A stretch of DNA of 64,000 nt, from positions 48,729-112,728 of the forward strand of contig NZ_SUMC01000030.1 of NCBI RefSeq assembly GCF_005047355.1, read 5' to 3'. A program made the translations under genes and the position numbers. The notes beneath the pieces are model-generated. The model was not told where the DNA came from, ran no database searches, and worked only from the letters and a program-made list of their open reading frames with translations. Origin of the DNA: Actinacidiphila oryziradicis (lineage in GTDB: Bacteria > Actinomycetota > Actinomycetes > Streptomycetales > Streptomycetaceae). Positions 8,096-16,602 of this stretch are shown piece by piece. How positions within the stretch are numbered: position 1 is the first letter of the stretch; each line of letters begins with the position of its first letter.

Positions 8096-8554
8096 ATGAC
8101 CACCACGCTCAAGCAGCGCCTTCGCGAGGATCTCACCGCGGCCATCAAGGACCGCGACGAGCTGCGCTCCGCCACCCTGCGGCTCACGCTCACCGCCATC
8201 ACCAAGGAGGAGGTCGCGGGGAAGACCGCCCGCGAGCTCTCGGACGACGAGGTGCTGAAGGTGATCACCCGGGAGGCGAAGAAGCGGCGTGAGGCGGCCG
8301 AGGCCTTCGCCCAGGGCGGCCGTAAGGATTCCGCGGAGCGGGAGCTGGCGGAGGGGGAGCTGCTGGCAGCGTATCTGCCGAAGCAGCTCGGCGACGGCGA
8401 GCTGGCGGAGATCGTTTCCAGCGCGATCAAGGAGGCCGGGGCCGAGGGGCCGAGGGCGATGGGTGCGGTCATGAAGATCGTGAACCCGAAGGTCGCCGGA
8501 CTGGCCGAGGGCGGCCGGGTGGCGGCCGAGGTACGGAAGCAGCTCGCGGGCTGA
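8096..8554 (+). CDS. GatB/YqeY domain-containing protein
   Basis: This 152-residue all-helical protein starts TTLKQRLREDLTAAIKDRD and contains the family pattern TLRLTLTAI...REAKKRREAAEAF, then LAAYLPKQLGDGEL and MGAVMKIVNPKVAG. It matches the length and layout of stand-alone YqeY proteins, which resemble the tRNA-binding tail of the GatB amidotransferase. Their cellular role is not settled. No ribosome site is seen before the ATG. A 14-bp-stem terminator follows. Confidence 0.9.
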   Translation: MTTTLKQRLREDLTAAIKDRDELRSATLRLTLTAITKEEVAGKTARELSDDEVLKVITREAKKRREAAEAFAQGGRKDSAERELAEGELLAAYLPKQLGDGELAEIVSSAIKEAGAEGPRAMGAVMKIVNPKVAGLAEGGRVAAEVRKQLAG

Positions 8555-8588
8555 GGCAGCCGGTACGCCGATAGGTCGGCACGCTGGA

Positions 8589-8620
8589 AGGGGCGCGCCC
8601 GGGATTCCGGGCGCGCCCCT
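8589..8620 (+). terminator. Terminator between the YqeY-like gene and the PBP gene
   Basis: AGGGGCGCGCCCGG and CCGGGCGCGCCCCT form a perfect 14-bp stem around a GATT loop, followed by TATAT. The flanking genes converge, so it can serve both. Confidence 0.85.
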
Positions 8621-8654
8621 TATATGTGCGTCGTATATGCGCGGTCAGCCGTGC

Positions 8655-10877
8655 TCAGCCGTGGCCCCCGCCGTTCCCATTACCGCCGTTCCCGTTCCCG
8701 CCGATGATGTTCGGGAAGGAGAAGGTGGGGTTGGGATTGGCGCTGGCGCCGCCAGTGGTGGGGGTGCCGGTGGTGCCGCCGTTGTTGTTGCCGTTGCCCT
8801 TGTTGTTCTGGCTGGGGTTGGCGATGGGGACCGTCGGGAGGTTGGCGGAGGACTGGCCGGCGAGGGCACCGGTCATGGCCGCCTTCCAGATCGGGCCGGG
8901 CGTGTCGGCGCCGAAGACCTTGGCGTGGTAGACGCCGCCGATGGTGATGTCGGTCATCATCCGCTTGTGCGCCGGGTCGCCGACCCAGACCGCGCCGGCC
9001 ATGTTGGAGGTGTAGCCGACGAACCAGGCGGCGTAGCGGGAGTCGGTGGTGCCGGTCTTGCCCGCGCTGTCGCGGTCGGAGAGGCCGGCCTGCTGGCCGG
9101 TGCCGTCCTCGACGACCCCCTTGAGGAGGGTGTTGAGGGTGGAGGCGGTGGTCTCCGACATGGCGCGCGTGCAGGTGCTCTGCGGGACGGCGAGTTGCTT
9201 GCCATTGGTGGTGTCGGTGATCGACTCGATGGCGACCGGGGAGCAGTAGACACCCTTGTTGGCGAAGGTGGCGTAGGCGTTCGCCATGGTCAGCGGGGTG
9301 ACCTCCTGGGTGCCCAGGGTTATCGAGGGGACCTGTTGGATCTTCTTGCCGTCGGAGCGCTGGATGCCCATCTTGGCGGCCATCCGCGTCACGGGGCAGA
9401 CGCCGATGTCGCTGATGAGCTGGACGTAGTAGGTGTTGACCGACTTGGCGGTCGCCTCCTTCATCCCCATCGGGCCGACTTCGCTCTGGCTCTCGTTGGA
9501 GACCATCGCGGGGCTGGTGGTGCTGTTGTGCCAGGTGCCGTTGCAGGTGGAGACCGGGCTCGGGTAGGCCATCTGGTACGGGGCCGGGTAGACGGTCGAG
9601 GCGCTGGTGCCCTGCTCGATGGCGGCGGCCGCGGTGATGGCCTTGAACGTCGAGCCGGGCTGGTAGCCGATGCCACCGCCGCGGTTCTCGTTGACCGAGA
9701 GATTGATCTGGGTCTGGTTCTTCCCGAAGCCGTACGGGCGGGACTGGCCCATGCCGAGGATCTTGCCGGTGCCGGGCTGGACGAGGGTCACCGCGGTGGC
9801 GACGGAGTCGCTGGAGTAGACGTGCGAGGCTATGGCGCTCTGGACGGAGGCCTGGGCGGTCGGGTCGAGCGTGGTGCGGATGGTGAGGCCGCCCTGGTTC
9901 CAGCGCTGGGCGCGGATCGCCTGGGTCTTGCCGAAGGTGCTGTCGTTGAGGAAGACCTCGCGGACGTAGTCACAGAAGAAGCCCGCGCCGTTGACGGCGG
10001 TGATGCAGCCGCTCTTCGGAGCGGTGATCTTCAGGCCGAGCGGCGTCTTCCCGGCGGCGTCGGCCTGCGCCTGTGTGATGTCCTTCACGTCGGCCATCCG
10101 CTGGAGCACCGTGTTGCGGCGCTTGAGGGCTTCCCGCGGGTCGTTGACCGGGTCGTAGACGGTCGGCGACTGGACGAGCCCGGCGAGCATGGCGGCCTGG
10201 GGGAGCGTGAGGTTCTTGGCGGAGGTGCTGAAGTAGCGCTTGGCGGCGGCCTCGACACCGTAGGCCTGCTCGCCGAAAAAGGTGATGTTGAGGTAGTTCT
10301 CCAGGATCGTCTTCTTGCCCAGCTCCTTCTCGAGCTGGATCGCGTACTTCATCTCTTTGATCTTGCGGCCGAGCGTCTGCTGGGTGGCCTGGGCGACCTT
10401 GGTCGGGTCGTCACCGGCCTCCTCGACGAAGACGTTCTTGACGTACTGCTGGGTGAGGGTGGACGCGCCCTGGGAGACCCCGCCGTTCTGGGCGTTGGTG
10501 TTGAGCGCGCGCAGGATGCCCTTGACGTCGATCGCGCCGTGCTGCCAGTAGCGCGAGTCCTCGATGGCGACGATCGCCTTCTGCATGGTCGGATTGACGT
10601 TGTTGAGCGACACGATCTGCCGGTCGCGGGAGTACACCGTCGCGATCAGGCCACCCTTGGCGTCCAGGATCTGGGTGCGCTGGCTCAGTGCCGGGCGCTT
10701 CAGTTCGCCCGGCAGTGAATCGAATTCGGCCGCTGTGCCCTTCGCCGACAGCCCGAGGGCGCCGGTCGCCGGCAAGGCGATGCCGGCCAGCACTACTCCG
10801 GCCAGCACACTGACTCCGAGGAACTTGACGGCCTGCTGGGCTGTGGTGAGCCCTCCGCCCGATCGCTTGTGACCCAT
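8655..10877 (-). CDS. Class A bifunctional penicillin-binding protein
   Basis: This 740-residue peptidoglycan polymerase starts with a short cytosolic tail and a TM helix (about 17-40). A glycosyltransferase family 51 domain follows, with catalytic EDSRYWQH, GGVSQGASTLTQQ and the KRYF segment. The transpeptidase domain has the SxxK motif in PGSTFK, the SxN motif in KSVN, and KTGTT. The C-terminal about 50 residues are Gly/Asn-rich (GNGNGGNGNGG), a flexible extracellular tail. It polymerises glycan strands and cross-links peptides at the membrane outer face. The neighbour of wblA in S. coelicolor is also a PBP, supporting the synteny. Confidence 0.95.
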   Translation of the reverse strand: MGHKRSGGGLTTAQQAVKFLGVSVLAGVVLAGIALPATGALGLSAKGTAAEFDSLPGELKRPALSQRTQILDAKGGLIATVYSRDRQIVSLNNVNPTMQKAIVAIEDSRYWQHGAIDVKGILRALNTNAQNGGVSQGASTLTQQYVKNVFVEEAGDDPTKVAQATQQTLGRKIKEMKYAIQLEKELGKKTILENYLNITFFGEQAYGVEAAAKRYFSTSAKNLTLPQAAMLAGLVQSPTVYDPVNDPREALKRRNTVLQRMADVKDITQAQADAAGKTPLGLKITAPKSGCITAVNGAGFFCDYVREVFLNDSTFGKTQAIRAQRWNQGGLTIRTTLDPTAQASVQSAIASHVYSSDSVATAVTLVQPGTGKILGMGQSRPYGFGKNQTQINLSVNENRGGGIGYQPGSTFKAITAAAAIEQGTSASTVYPAPYQMAYPSPVSTCNGTWHNSTTSPAMVSNESQSEVGPMGMKEATAKSVNTYYVQLISDIGVCPVTRMAAKMGIQRSDGKKIQQVPSITLGTQEVTPLTMANAYATFANKGVYCSPVAIESITDTTNGKQLAVPQSTCTRAMSETTASTLNTLLKGVVEDGTGQQAGLSDRDSAGKTGTTDSRYAAWFVGYTSNMAGAVWVGDPAHKRMMTDITIGGVYHAKVFGADTPGPIWKAAMTGALAGQSSANLPTVPIANPSQNNKGNGNNNGGTTGTPTTGGASANPNPTFSFPNIIGGNGNGGNGNGGGHG

Positions 10878-11262
10878 GGGGAGCAGCCTACGTTGCCAAT
10901 CGCCGGACGTACGCCCGTCTGTTCGCCTACTCTGTTACAGACAGGCGCGACCGTACATCTTGTGCCTGCCTCTCCTCCTCACTCTTGTGAGTGATGAGAC
11001 TTGTCGCAATTATCGGCATATGCCATAGGTGCCGGGCAGTAGAACCAGTGAATTGACCGATTTGCCCGGTAAGTCAGTTATGGGATCACCTCACTCCGTT
11101 GGGTGATCTGTCACGTCTGCATAGTCCGTTCGGGCCATTCAACATTGGGCCTGAAAGGGCTGTTGCGCGGTGCCCACCTTCCGTAACGTCCTCAACTGGC
11201 GACGGCGAATATGCTGTTCGCCGCCGTGGGGGAGCCTCGATTCGGGAGAGGACGGCGCCAGC
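10878..11262. promoter_or_regulatory. Divergent PBP/wblA intergenic region with inverted repeats
   Basis: These 385 nt separate the leftward PBP gene from wblA. I see a perfect palindrome GGCATATGCC (11015-11024) and an inverted repeat GATCACC / GGTGATC (11084-11090 and 11102-11108). Both are plausible operator sites in a promoter known in Streptomyces to be under heavy developmental control. The repeat spacing does not fit the 15-bp BldD consensus, so no regulator is named. No gene is seen here. Confidence 0.45.
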
Positions 11263-11601
11263 ATGAGCGGCTGGGTAACCGACTGGAGCACGCAGGCAGC
11301 GTGCCGCACGACAGATCCAGATGAGCTTTTCGTCCAGGGAGCGGCCCAGAACAGGGCCAAGGCGGTGTGCACCGGCTGCCCGGTGCGGACCGAGTGCCTG
11401 GCGGACGCCCTCGACAATCACGTCGAGTTCGGAGTTTGGGGTGGGATGACCGAGCGGGAGCGCAGGGCGCTGCTGCGCCGGCGGCCCACCGTCACCTCGT
11501 GGCGCAGGCTGCTGGAGACGGCGCGGACGGAGTACGAGCGCGGCAGCGGCATCCTGTCGCTGGACGATGACGAGTACGGCGACTACGCGGCCGTCGGCTG
11601 A
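11263..11601 (+). CDS. wblA: WhiB-like iron-sulfur developmental regulator WblA
   Basis: This 112-residue Wbl protein has four cluster-ligating cysteines: Cys14 in AACRTTDPDELF, then Cys36, Cys39 and Cys45 in CTGCPVRTEC. The turn GVWGGMTERERR and a basic tail follow. The sequence is nearly that of S. coelicolor WblA as I remember it, and the PBP and ArsA-like neighbours match. WblA is a global regulator needed for aerial hyphae to mature into spore chains and a repressor of antibiotic genes; it carries a [4Fe-4S] cluster. The ATG at 11263 is preceded by GGGAGAGGA. Its 3' end overlaps the converging ArsA-like gene by 19 bp. Confidence 0.95.
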   Translation: MSGWVTDWSTQAACRTTDPDELFVQGAAQNRAKAVCTGCPVRTECLADALDNHVEFGVWGGMTERERRALLRRRPTVTSWRRLLETARTEYERGSGILSLDDDEYGDYAAVG

Positions 11602-12929
11602 GCTTGGGCGAGGCGTTCACCGATCTCGCGCAGGCCCGCGAGGTCGTGCACGTCGCCGGGCAGCGCGGCCACGTCCACCATCGGCACCTCCGGGTGCACG
11701 GAGACGAACCGGTCGCGGGTGCGGCGCTCGCGTACGACCAACTGCATGCGCTCCGCGTGCAGGCGGAGAAGGCCGGCCGCGAGCTGGTCGGCGCTGTAGA
11801 CATGGGTGCCGGGTTCGGGAGAGGCAGCACCGTCGGCGTCATCGGCGCTACGGAGTCCAGCCTTCCCGTCCGGGTGATCCACAATGCCGACGCTGTGAAG
11901 ATTTTTTACCGGTGCCGCAGGCTCCGGGGGTTCCGCGGAACCCCCGGGTTCGTCCAACTCCCCGCTGGGGAGGGGAGTTGATGCCTCGGCCAGATCGTCC
12001 AGTGCCTCGGCCGCCGCCAGTGCCCGTTCAGCGGTGAGCTGGGCGGCCCCGCTGCTGTGCACCCGGTTCAGCACCAGCCCGGCCAGTGGCATGTCCTCCG
12101 CCGCCAGCCGCTCCACGAAGTACGCCGCCTCACGCAGCGCGTCCCGCTCCGGGGCCGCCACCACGAGGAACGCCGTGCCGTTCGCCTGCAGCAGCTTGTA
12201 CGTGGCGTCAGCCCGCTTGCGGAAGCCGCCGAACATCGAGTCCATGGCGGCCACGAAGGTCTGCACATCGCGCAGCAGATGAGCGCCCATCACCTTGCTG
12301 AGCGCGCCCGTCATCATCGACATCCCCGCATTGAGGAACGCCATCCCGGCCCGGCCGCCGACCTTCGCGGGCGCCATCAGCAGCTTGATGAACCTGCCGT
12401 CCAGGAAAGAGCCGAGCCGCTTCGGCGCGTCCAGGAAGTCCAGCGCGGACCGGCTCGGCGGGGTGTCCACGATGATCAGATCCCACTGGTCCAGCGCTCT
12501 CAGCTGGCCCAGCTTCTCCATCGCCATGTACTCCTGCGTGCCCGCGAAGCCCGCCGACAGCGACTGGTAGAAGGGGTTCTCCAGGATCGCCCGGGCCCGG
12601 TCCGGGTCGCTGTGCTGGAGTACGACCTCGTCGAAGGTCCGCTTCATGTCCAGCATCATCGCGTGCAGCTCGCCGCCGGCCGACTCATCGATGCCCGCCA
12701 CCTTGCGCGGGGTGTTGTCCAGCTCTGTAAGGCCCATGGACTGCGCCAGACGGCGCGCCGGGTCGATCGTGAGCACCACGGCCTTCCGGCCGCGCTCCGC
12801 GGCCCGTACGCCCAGCGCGGCGGCCGTCGTCGTCTTGCCGACGCCTCCGGATCCACAGCACACCACGATCCGGGTCTTCGGATCATCGAGGAGCGGATCG
12901 ATCTCCAGTACCGGACTCTCTAGGGTCAT
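11583..12929 (-). CDS. ArsA/Get3-family ATPase, downstream member of a pair
   Basis: This 448-residue protein has the deviant Walker A GSGGVGKTTTAAALG near residues 25-40, a switch-like VDTPPSRSALDFLD segment, and the ArsA-family helical region. A disordered Pro/Glu/Asp-rich insertion (about 315-385) interrupts the C-terminal part. Its start overlaps the stop of the upstream paralogue by 4 nt, so the two are co-translated and may form a heteromer. Characterised relatives drive arsenite extrusion or tail-anchored protein targeting. In actinobacteria the pair sits next to wblA and its role is not established. Confidence 0.85.
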   Translation of the reverse strand: MTLESPVLEIDPLLDDPKTRIVVCCGSGGVGKTTTAAALGVRAAERGRKAVVLTIDPARRLAQSMGLTELDNTPRKVAGIDESAGGELHAMMLDMKRTFDEVVLQHSDPDRARAILENPFYQSLSAGFAGTQEYMAMEKLGQLRALDQWDLIIVDTPPSRSALDFLDAPKRLGSFLDGRFIKLLMAPAKVGGRAGMAFLNAGMSMMTGALSKVMGAHLLRDVQTFVAAMDSMFGGFRKRADATYKLLQANGTAFLVVAAPERDALREAAYFVERLAAEDMPLAGLVLNRVHSSGAAQLTAERALAAAEALDDLAEASTPLPSGELDEPGGSAEPPEPAAPVKNLHSVGIVDHPDGKAGLRSADDADGAASPEPGTHVYSADQLAAGLLRLHAERMQLVVRERRTRDRFVSVHPEVPMVDVAALPGDVHDLAGLREIGERLAQAQPTAA

Positions 12930-13969
12930 GCGACCCCCACCCCCTGCTTACGCATGTTTTCAGCCAATCGGTAAAGCCCACCGAGGTCTACTCCGTCGCC
13001 ACCCATCAGCTCCAGCTCGTACGTCGGCAGGCCCAGCTCCTCGATCTCCGCCCGCTCGCGCCGCTCCAGAGCGACCCGCTCCGCGTGCTCGTGCGCCTGC
13101 GCCAGCAGCGGGTCCACCAGACGCTCCGCCCGGCCGCCCCGCTGGGCCCCGCCCAGCCCCGCCTGCGACAGGGCCTTGGCCACGGCCGTACGGCGGCTGT
13201 TGGCGGCGTCCCGCACCGCGCCGTCGTCGAGCAGCACCGGCCGCAGCATGTTGACCACCACACCGCCCACCGGCAACCCCGCGGCCCGTAGTTCGGCGAC
13301 CCCGTCCACGGTCTCCTGGACCGGCATCTCCTCGAGCAGCGTCACGATGTGCACCTGCGTCTCCGGTGATTTCAGCACCCGCATCACGGCCTGCGCCTGG
13401 TTGTATATGGGCCCGATGCGCGCCAGGCCCGCCACCTCGTCGTTCACATTGAGGAAGCGGGTGATCCGCCCGGTCGGCGGGGCGTCCATCACCACCGCGT
13501 CATATATGCGCCACCCGGCCTTGTCCTTGCGCCGCACCGCCTCACACACTTTCCCGGTCAGCAGCACATCACGCAGGCCCGGCGCGATCGTCGTCGCGAA
13601 GTCGATCGCGCCGAGCTTTTTCAGCGCCCGGCCGGCCCGGCCCAGCTTGTAGAACATGTCCAGGTAGTCCAGCAGCGCCAGCTCCGGGTCGATGGCCAGG
13701 GCATGCACATCCCCGCCGCCCGGCGCCGCGGCGATCTTCCGCTCCTCATAGGGCAGCGCATCGGTCTCGAAGAGCTGGGCGATGCCCTGCCGCCCCTCGA
13801 CCTCGACCAGCAGTGTCCTGCGGCCCTCCGAAGCCAGGGCGAGGGCCAGCGCGGCGGCGACGGTGGTCTTTCCGGTGCCGCCCTTGCCCGTGACGATATG
13901 GAGCCTGGTGGCATTCGGCTCTTCGGCGCCTCGAGCGTTTCGAGGATTCTGCGGATTTCGAGGGCTCAC
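12926..13969 (-). CDS. ArsA/Get3-family ATPase, upstream member of a pair
   Basis: This 347-residue paralogue has Walker A VTGKGGTGKTTVAAAL (about 27-42), a signature lysine pair, VMDAPPTGRITRFL as switch II, and the C-terminal adenine-contact region. The GTG at 13969 has only a weak ribosome site, and the first 20 residues are Asn/Arg/Pro-rich. It is the first gene of the two-ATPase operon and is divergent from the DUF4177 gene, with about 70 bp between them. Dimeric ArsA-like ATP hydrolysis is expected; the client is unknown. Confidence 0.85.
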   Translation of the reverse strand: MSPRNPQNPRNARGAEEPNATRLHIVTGKGGTGKTTVAAALALALASEGRRTLLVEVEGRQGIAQLFETDALPYEERKIAAAPGGGDVHALAIDPELALLDYLDMFYKLGRAGRALKKLGAIDFATTIAPGLRDVLLTGKVCEAVRRKDKAGWRIYDAVVMDAPPTGRITRFLNVNDEVAGLARIGPIYNQAQAVMRVLKSPETQVHIVTLLEEMPVQETVDGVAELRAAGLPVGGVVVNMLRPVLLDDGAVRDAANSRRTAVAKALSQAGLGGAQRGGRAERLVDPLLAQAHEHAERVALERRERAEIEELGLPTYELELMGGDGVDLGGLYRLAENMRKQGVGVA

Positions 13970-14040
13970 ATTGCGAGCCTAACCAGTGACCGGACAGGCT
14001 AAGCAGGAGGCTGTCGGTGGGAGGCATTACAGTCCCTCCC

Positions 14041-14202
14041 ATGGCTAAGTGGGAATACGCGACCGTGCCGCTGCTTGTGCACGCGACGAAGCAGATTCTG
14101 GACACCTGGGGCGAGGACGGCTGGGAGCTCGTCCAGGTCATCCCCGGACCGAACAACCCCGAACAGCTCGTCGCGTACTTCAAGCGGGAGAAGCAGGCAT
14201 GA
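14041..14202 (+). CDS. DUF4177 small protein
   Basis: This 53-residue protein, MAKWEYATVPLL...GWELVQVIPGPNNPEQ, matches the DUF4177 family (WEY..., GWELV). I place the start at ATG 14041, not at an in-frame ATG 24 nt upstream, because a TACAGT -10-like hexamer (14028-14033) lies 7 nt before it and there is no ribosome site. The message is probably leaderless. Its stop overlaps the RidA start (ATGA), beginning a four-gene run. Molecular role unknown. Confidence 0.85.
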   Translation: MAKWEYATVPLLVHATKQILDTWGEDGWELVQVIPGPNNPEQLVAYFKREKQA

Positions 14203-14663
14203 GCGCTGTCGAGGACAAGCTCGCCGACCTCGGCCTGACCCTCCCCGGCGTCGCCGCGCCGCTGGCCGCCTATGTCCCGGCCGTCCGCACCGGCGCTTAC
14301 GTCTACACCAGCGGCCAGCTGCCGCTGGTCGACGGCAAGCTGCCCCTCACCGGCAAGGTCGGCGCCGAGGTCACCCCCGACGAGGCCAAGGACCTGGCCC
14401 GTACGTCCGCGCTGAACGCCCTGGCGGCCGTCAAGTCCGTCATCGGTGATCTGGACCGGATCGCCCGCGTCGTCAAGGTCGTGGGCTTCGTCGCCTCCGC
14501 CCCCGACTTCACCGGCCAGCCCGGCGTCATCAACGGTGCCAGCGAGCTGCTCGGCGCCGCCCTGGGCGACAAGGGCATCCACGCACGCAGCGCCGTCGGC
14601 GTTGCCGTACTGCCGCTGGACGCGCCGGTCGAGGTCGAGATCCAGGTCGAGGTGGCGGACTAG
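14199..14663 (+). CDS. RidA-family enamine/imine deaminase-like protein
   Basis: This 154-residue protein of the YjgF/YER057c/UK114 superfamily has VRTGAYVYTSGQLPL near the N-terminus and the C-terminal VGVAVLPLDAPVEVEIQVEV strand. The long-form layout (NALAAVKSVIGDLDRI) is that of the RidA subfamily with an N-terminal extension. RidA hydrolyses reactive 2-aminoacrylate intermediates. The usual arginine of the active site is not obvious in this paralogue, so deaminase activity is uncertain. It overlaps the DUF4177 gene by 4 nt. Confidence 0.87.
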   Translation: MSAVEDKLADLGLTLPGVAAPLAAYVPAVRTGAYVYTSGQLPLVDGKLPLTGKVGAEVTPDEAKDLARTSALNALAAVKSVIGDLDRIARVVKVVGFVASAPDFTGQPGVINGASELLGAALGDKGIHARSAVGVAVLPLDAPVEVEIQVEVAD

Positions 14664-14736
14664 CCCGCCACCGCCCCCGGGGCCTTTCCCTGGGGCCCTA
14701 TCGAACATCGTCCCGGAAGCGCATAGCATCCGGGCC

Positions 14737-15582
14737 ATGACCACCACTAACGGTCAGTGGTTCCCACCGTCCTGGCCGGACCGGATCAGGGCGCTGGCCG
14801 CCGGCACACTGGAGCCCGTCACGCCCCGGCGGGCCGCGACCGTGATGCTGCTGCGGGACACCCCCGCCGGGCCGGCCGTCCATCTGCTGCGCAGACGCGC
14901 CTCCATGGCCTTCGCCGGAGGCGCGTACGCGTACCCCGGCGGCGGGGTCGACCCCCGCGACGAACGCAACGTCGGCTGGGCCGGCCCCTCACCCGCACAC
15001 TGGGCGGCCCGGCTGGGCGTCGACCCGGCCCCCGCGCAGGCGATCGTCTGCGCCGCGGTACGGGAGACCTTCGAGGAGTCAGGCGTGCTGCTCGCGGACG
15101 TCGCCGACACCACCGGCGACGACTGGGAGGCCGGCCGCTGCGCCCTGGTCAGCCACGAGCTGTCCCTCGCCGACTTCCTCACCCGCCGCGACCTGACCCT
15201 CCGCTCCGACCTCCTCGCGCCCTGGGCCCGCTGGATCACCCCGGAGTTCGAGGAGCGACGCTACGACACCTGGTTCTTCGTCGCCGCCCTCCCGCCGGGC
15301 CAGCGCGCCCGCGACGTCTCCGGCGAAGCCGACCACACCGTGTGGCTGCGCCCCGCGGAGGCCGCCGCCCGCTACGACCGCGGCGAGGTCCGCATGCTGC
15401 CGCCGACCATCGCCACACTCCGCCAGCTCGCCTCGTACGCCACCGTCGCCGATGTCCTCGCCGCCGCCCCGGGCCGCGACCTCAGCCCCGTACTGGCGCA
15501 CGCGGCCCTCGACGGCGGCCAGATCGTCCTTACCTGGCCCGGCCACGAAGAATTCACCAAACGGATCGGAGCCGCCGAATGA
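14737..15582 (+). CDS. NUDIX hydrolase with an insertion, NUDT19-like layout
   Basis: This is a 281-residue protein. The catalytic half of the NUDIX box reads AAVRETFEESGVLL (REUxEExGU). The Gly/Glu half (YPGGGVDPRDER) is separated from it by about 35 residues, as in NUDT19/RP2p-type hydrolases acting on CoA or other nucleotide-linked substrates. The start at ATG 14737 follows a TAGCAT hexamer (14724-14729) with no ribosome site, suggesting a leaderless message. Its stop overlaps the MBL-fold gene start. The substrate is not determined by the sequence. Confidence 0.87.
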   Translation: MTTTNGQWFPPSWPDRIRALAAGTLEPVTPRRAATVMLLRDTPAGPAVHLLRRRASMAFAGGAYAYPGGGVDPRDERNVGWAGPSPAHWAARLGVDPAPAQAIVCAAVRETFEESGVLLADVADTTGDDWEAGRCALVSHELSLADFLTRRDLTLRSDLLAPWARWITPEFEERRYDTWFFVAALPPGQRARDVSGEADHTVWLRPAEAAARYDRGEVRMLPPTIATLRQLASYATVADVLAAAPGRDLSPVLAHAALDGGQIVLTWPGHEEFTKRIGAAE

Positions 15583-16403
15583 CCGCCGCCATCCTCCCCG
15601 GCGCTCCCCGCCCCACGGTCGGCGGCCGTGCCACCCCGCGTGCCCTCTGCGTACTCGCGCCGAACCCCTCGGCCATGACCCTCGACGGCACCAACACCTG
15701 GATCCTCGCCGAGCCCGATTCGAAGCTCGCGGTCGTCATCGACCCCGGGCCGTTCGACGAGGACCATCTGCGGAACGTCATCGCCACCGCCGAGTCCCTC
15801 GGCAAGCGCATCGCGCTCACCCTGCTCACCCACGGCCACCCCGACCACGCCGACGGCGCCGCCCGCTTCGCCGAACTCACCCGCACTTCCGTACGAGCCC
15901 TTGACCCCGCCCTCCGTCTCGGCAGCGAAGGCCTCGTCGCCGGCGACGTCATCACCACCGGCGGCCTTGAACTCCGAGTCGTTCCCACCCCCGGCCACAC
16001 CGCCGACTCGCTCACCTTCCACCTCCCCGCCGACCAGGCCGTCCTCACCGGCGACACCGTCCTCGGCCGCGGCACCACAGTCGTCGCCCACCCCGAGGGC
16101 CGTCTCGGCGACTACCTGGACTCCCTCCGCCGGCTCCAGACCCTCACCATGTCCAGCTCCGTCGACACGGTGCTCCCCGGCCACGGGCCCGTACTCACGG
16201 ACGCACGCGGAGCCGTCGAGTTCTACCTCGCGCACCGCGCGCATCGGCTGGCGCAGGTCGAGACCGCCGTCGAGGAGGGGTACACCGCCCCTGCGGAGGT
16301 CGTCGCGCAGGTGTACGCGGACGTTGACCGGGCGCTGTGGCCCGCTGCCGAGCTGTCCGTACGGGCGCAGCTCGAGTACTTGCGTGAGCACGGGCTGATC
16401 TGA
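15579..16403 (+). CDS. MBL-fold metallo-hydrolase (LACTB2-like)
   Basis: This 274-residue metallo-beta-lactamase-fold protein has the HxHxDH site in LTHGHPDHADG, a second His in PTPGHTADS, the Asp in LTGDTVLG and the last His in LPGHGPV. A winged-helix-like C-terminal tail (about 205-274) is typical of LACTB2-like proteins, some of which are RNases. The substrate is unproven. The ATG overlaps the NUDIX stop (ATGA). It ends the run of four co-oriented genes. Confidence 0.9.
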   Translation: MTAAILPGAPRPTVGGRATPRALCVLAPNPSAMTLDGTNTWILAEPDSKLAVVIDPGPFDEDHLRNVIATAESLGKRIALTLLTHGHPDHADGAARFAELTRTSVRALDPALRLGSEGLVAGDVITTGGLELRVVPTPGHTADSLTFHLPADQAVLTGDTVLGRGTTVVAHPEGRLGDYLDSLRRLQTLTMSSSVDTVLPGHGPVLTDARGAVEFYLAHRAHRLAQVETAVEEGYTAPAEVVAQVYADVDRALWPAAELSVRAQLEYLREHGLI

Positions 16404-16546
16404 AACTTTTCTGCCGCCCTCGCGCCGCTCGGCCCTGGCGGCCCTCCCGGGCGTGGGGACGGCCGCGCCGGACTCCGCCCGGCGGGCCCCGGCGCCCCCG
16501 TCCCGACCATGCAGGGCGAAGTGGTGCCGTCACGCTACGGCGGACA

Positions 16547-16578
16547 GTGGGGGTCCCCCCGCCGGAGGCTGGGGGAGG
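16547..16578. repeat. Dispersed G/C-run palindrome
   Basis: GTGGGGGTCCCCCC is followed by GCCGGAGGCT and GGGGGAGG. This is the arrangement of poly-G/poly-C arms around a short hairpin that recurs throughout Streptomyces intergenic regions; a related core is at 37157-37195. It lies between the converging MBL-fold and crp genes and could act as a terminator. Confidence 0.5.
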
Positions 16579-16602
16579 GCGGGCAAACACCCCAGGCGCG
16601 CG

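Noticed and set aside
8637..10718. Long 693-codon open frame on the + strand
   Set aside because: It is the antisense shadow of the PBP gene: Val/Gly/Asp-rich with no domain, while the opposite strand has all PBP motifs.
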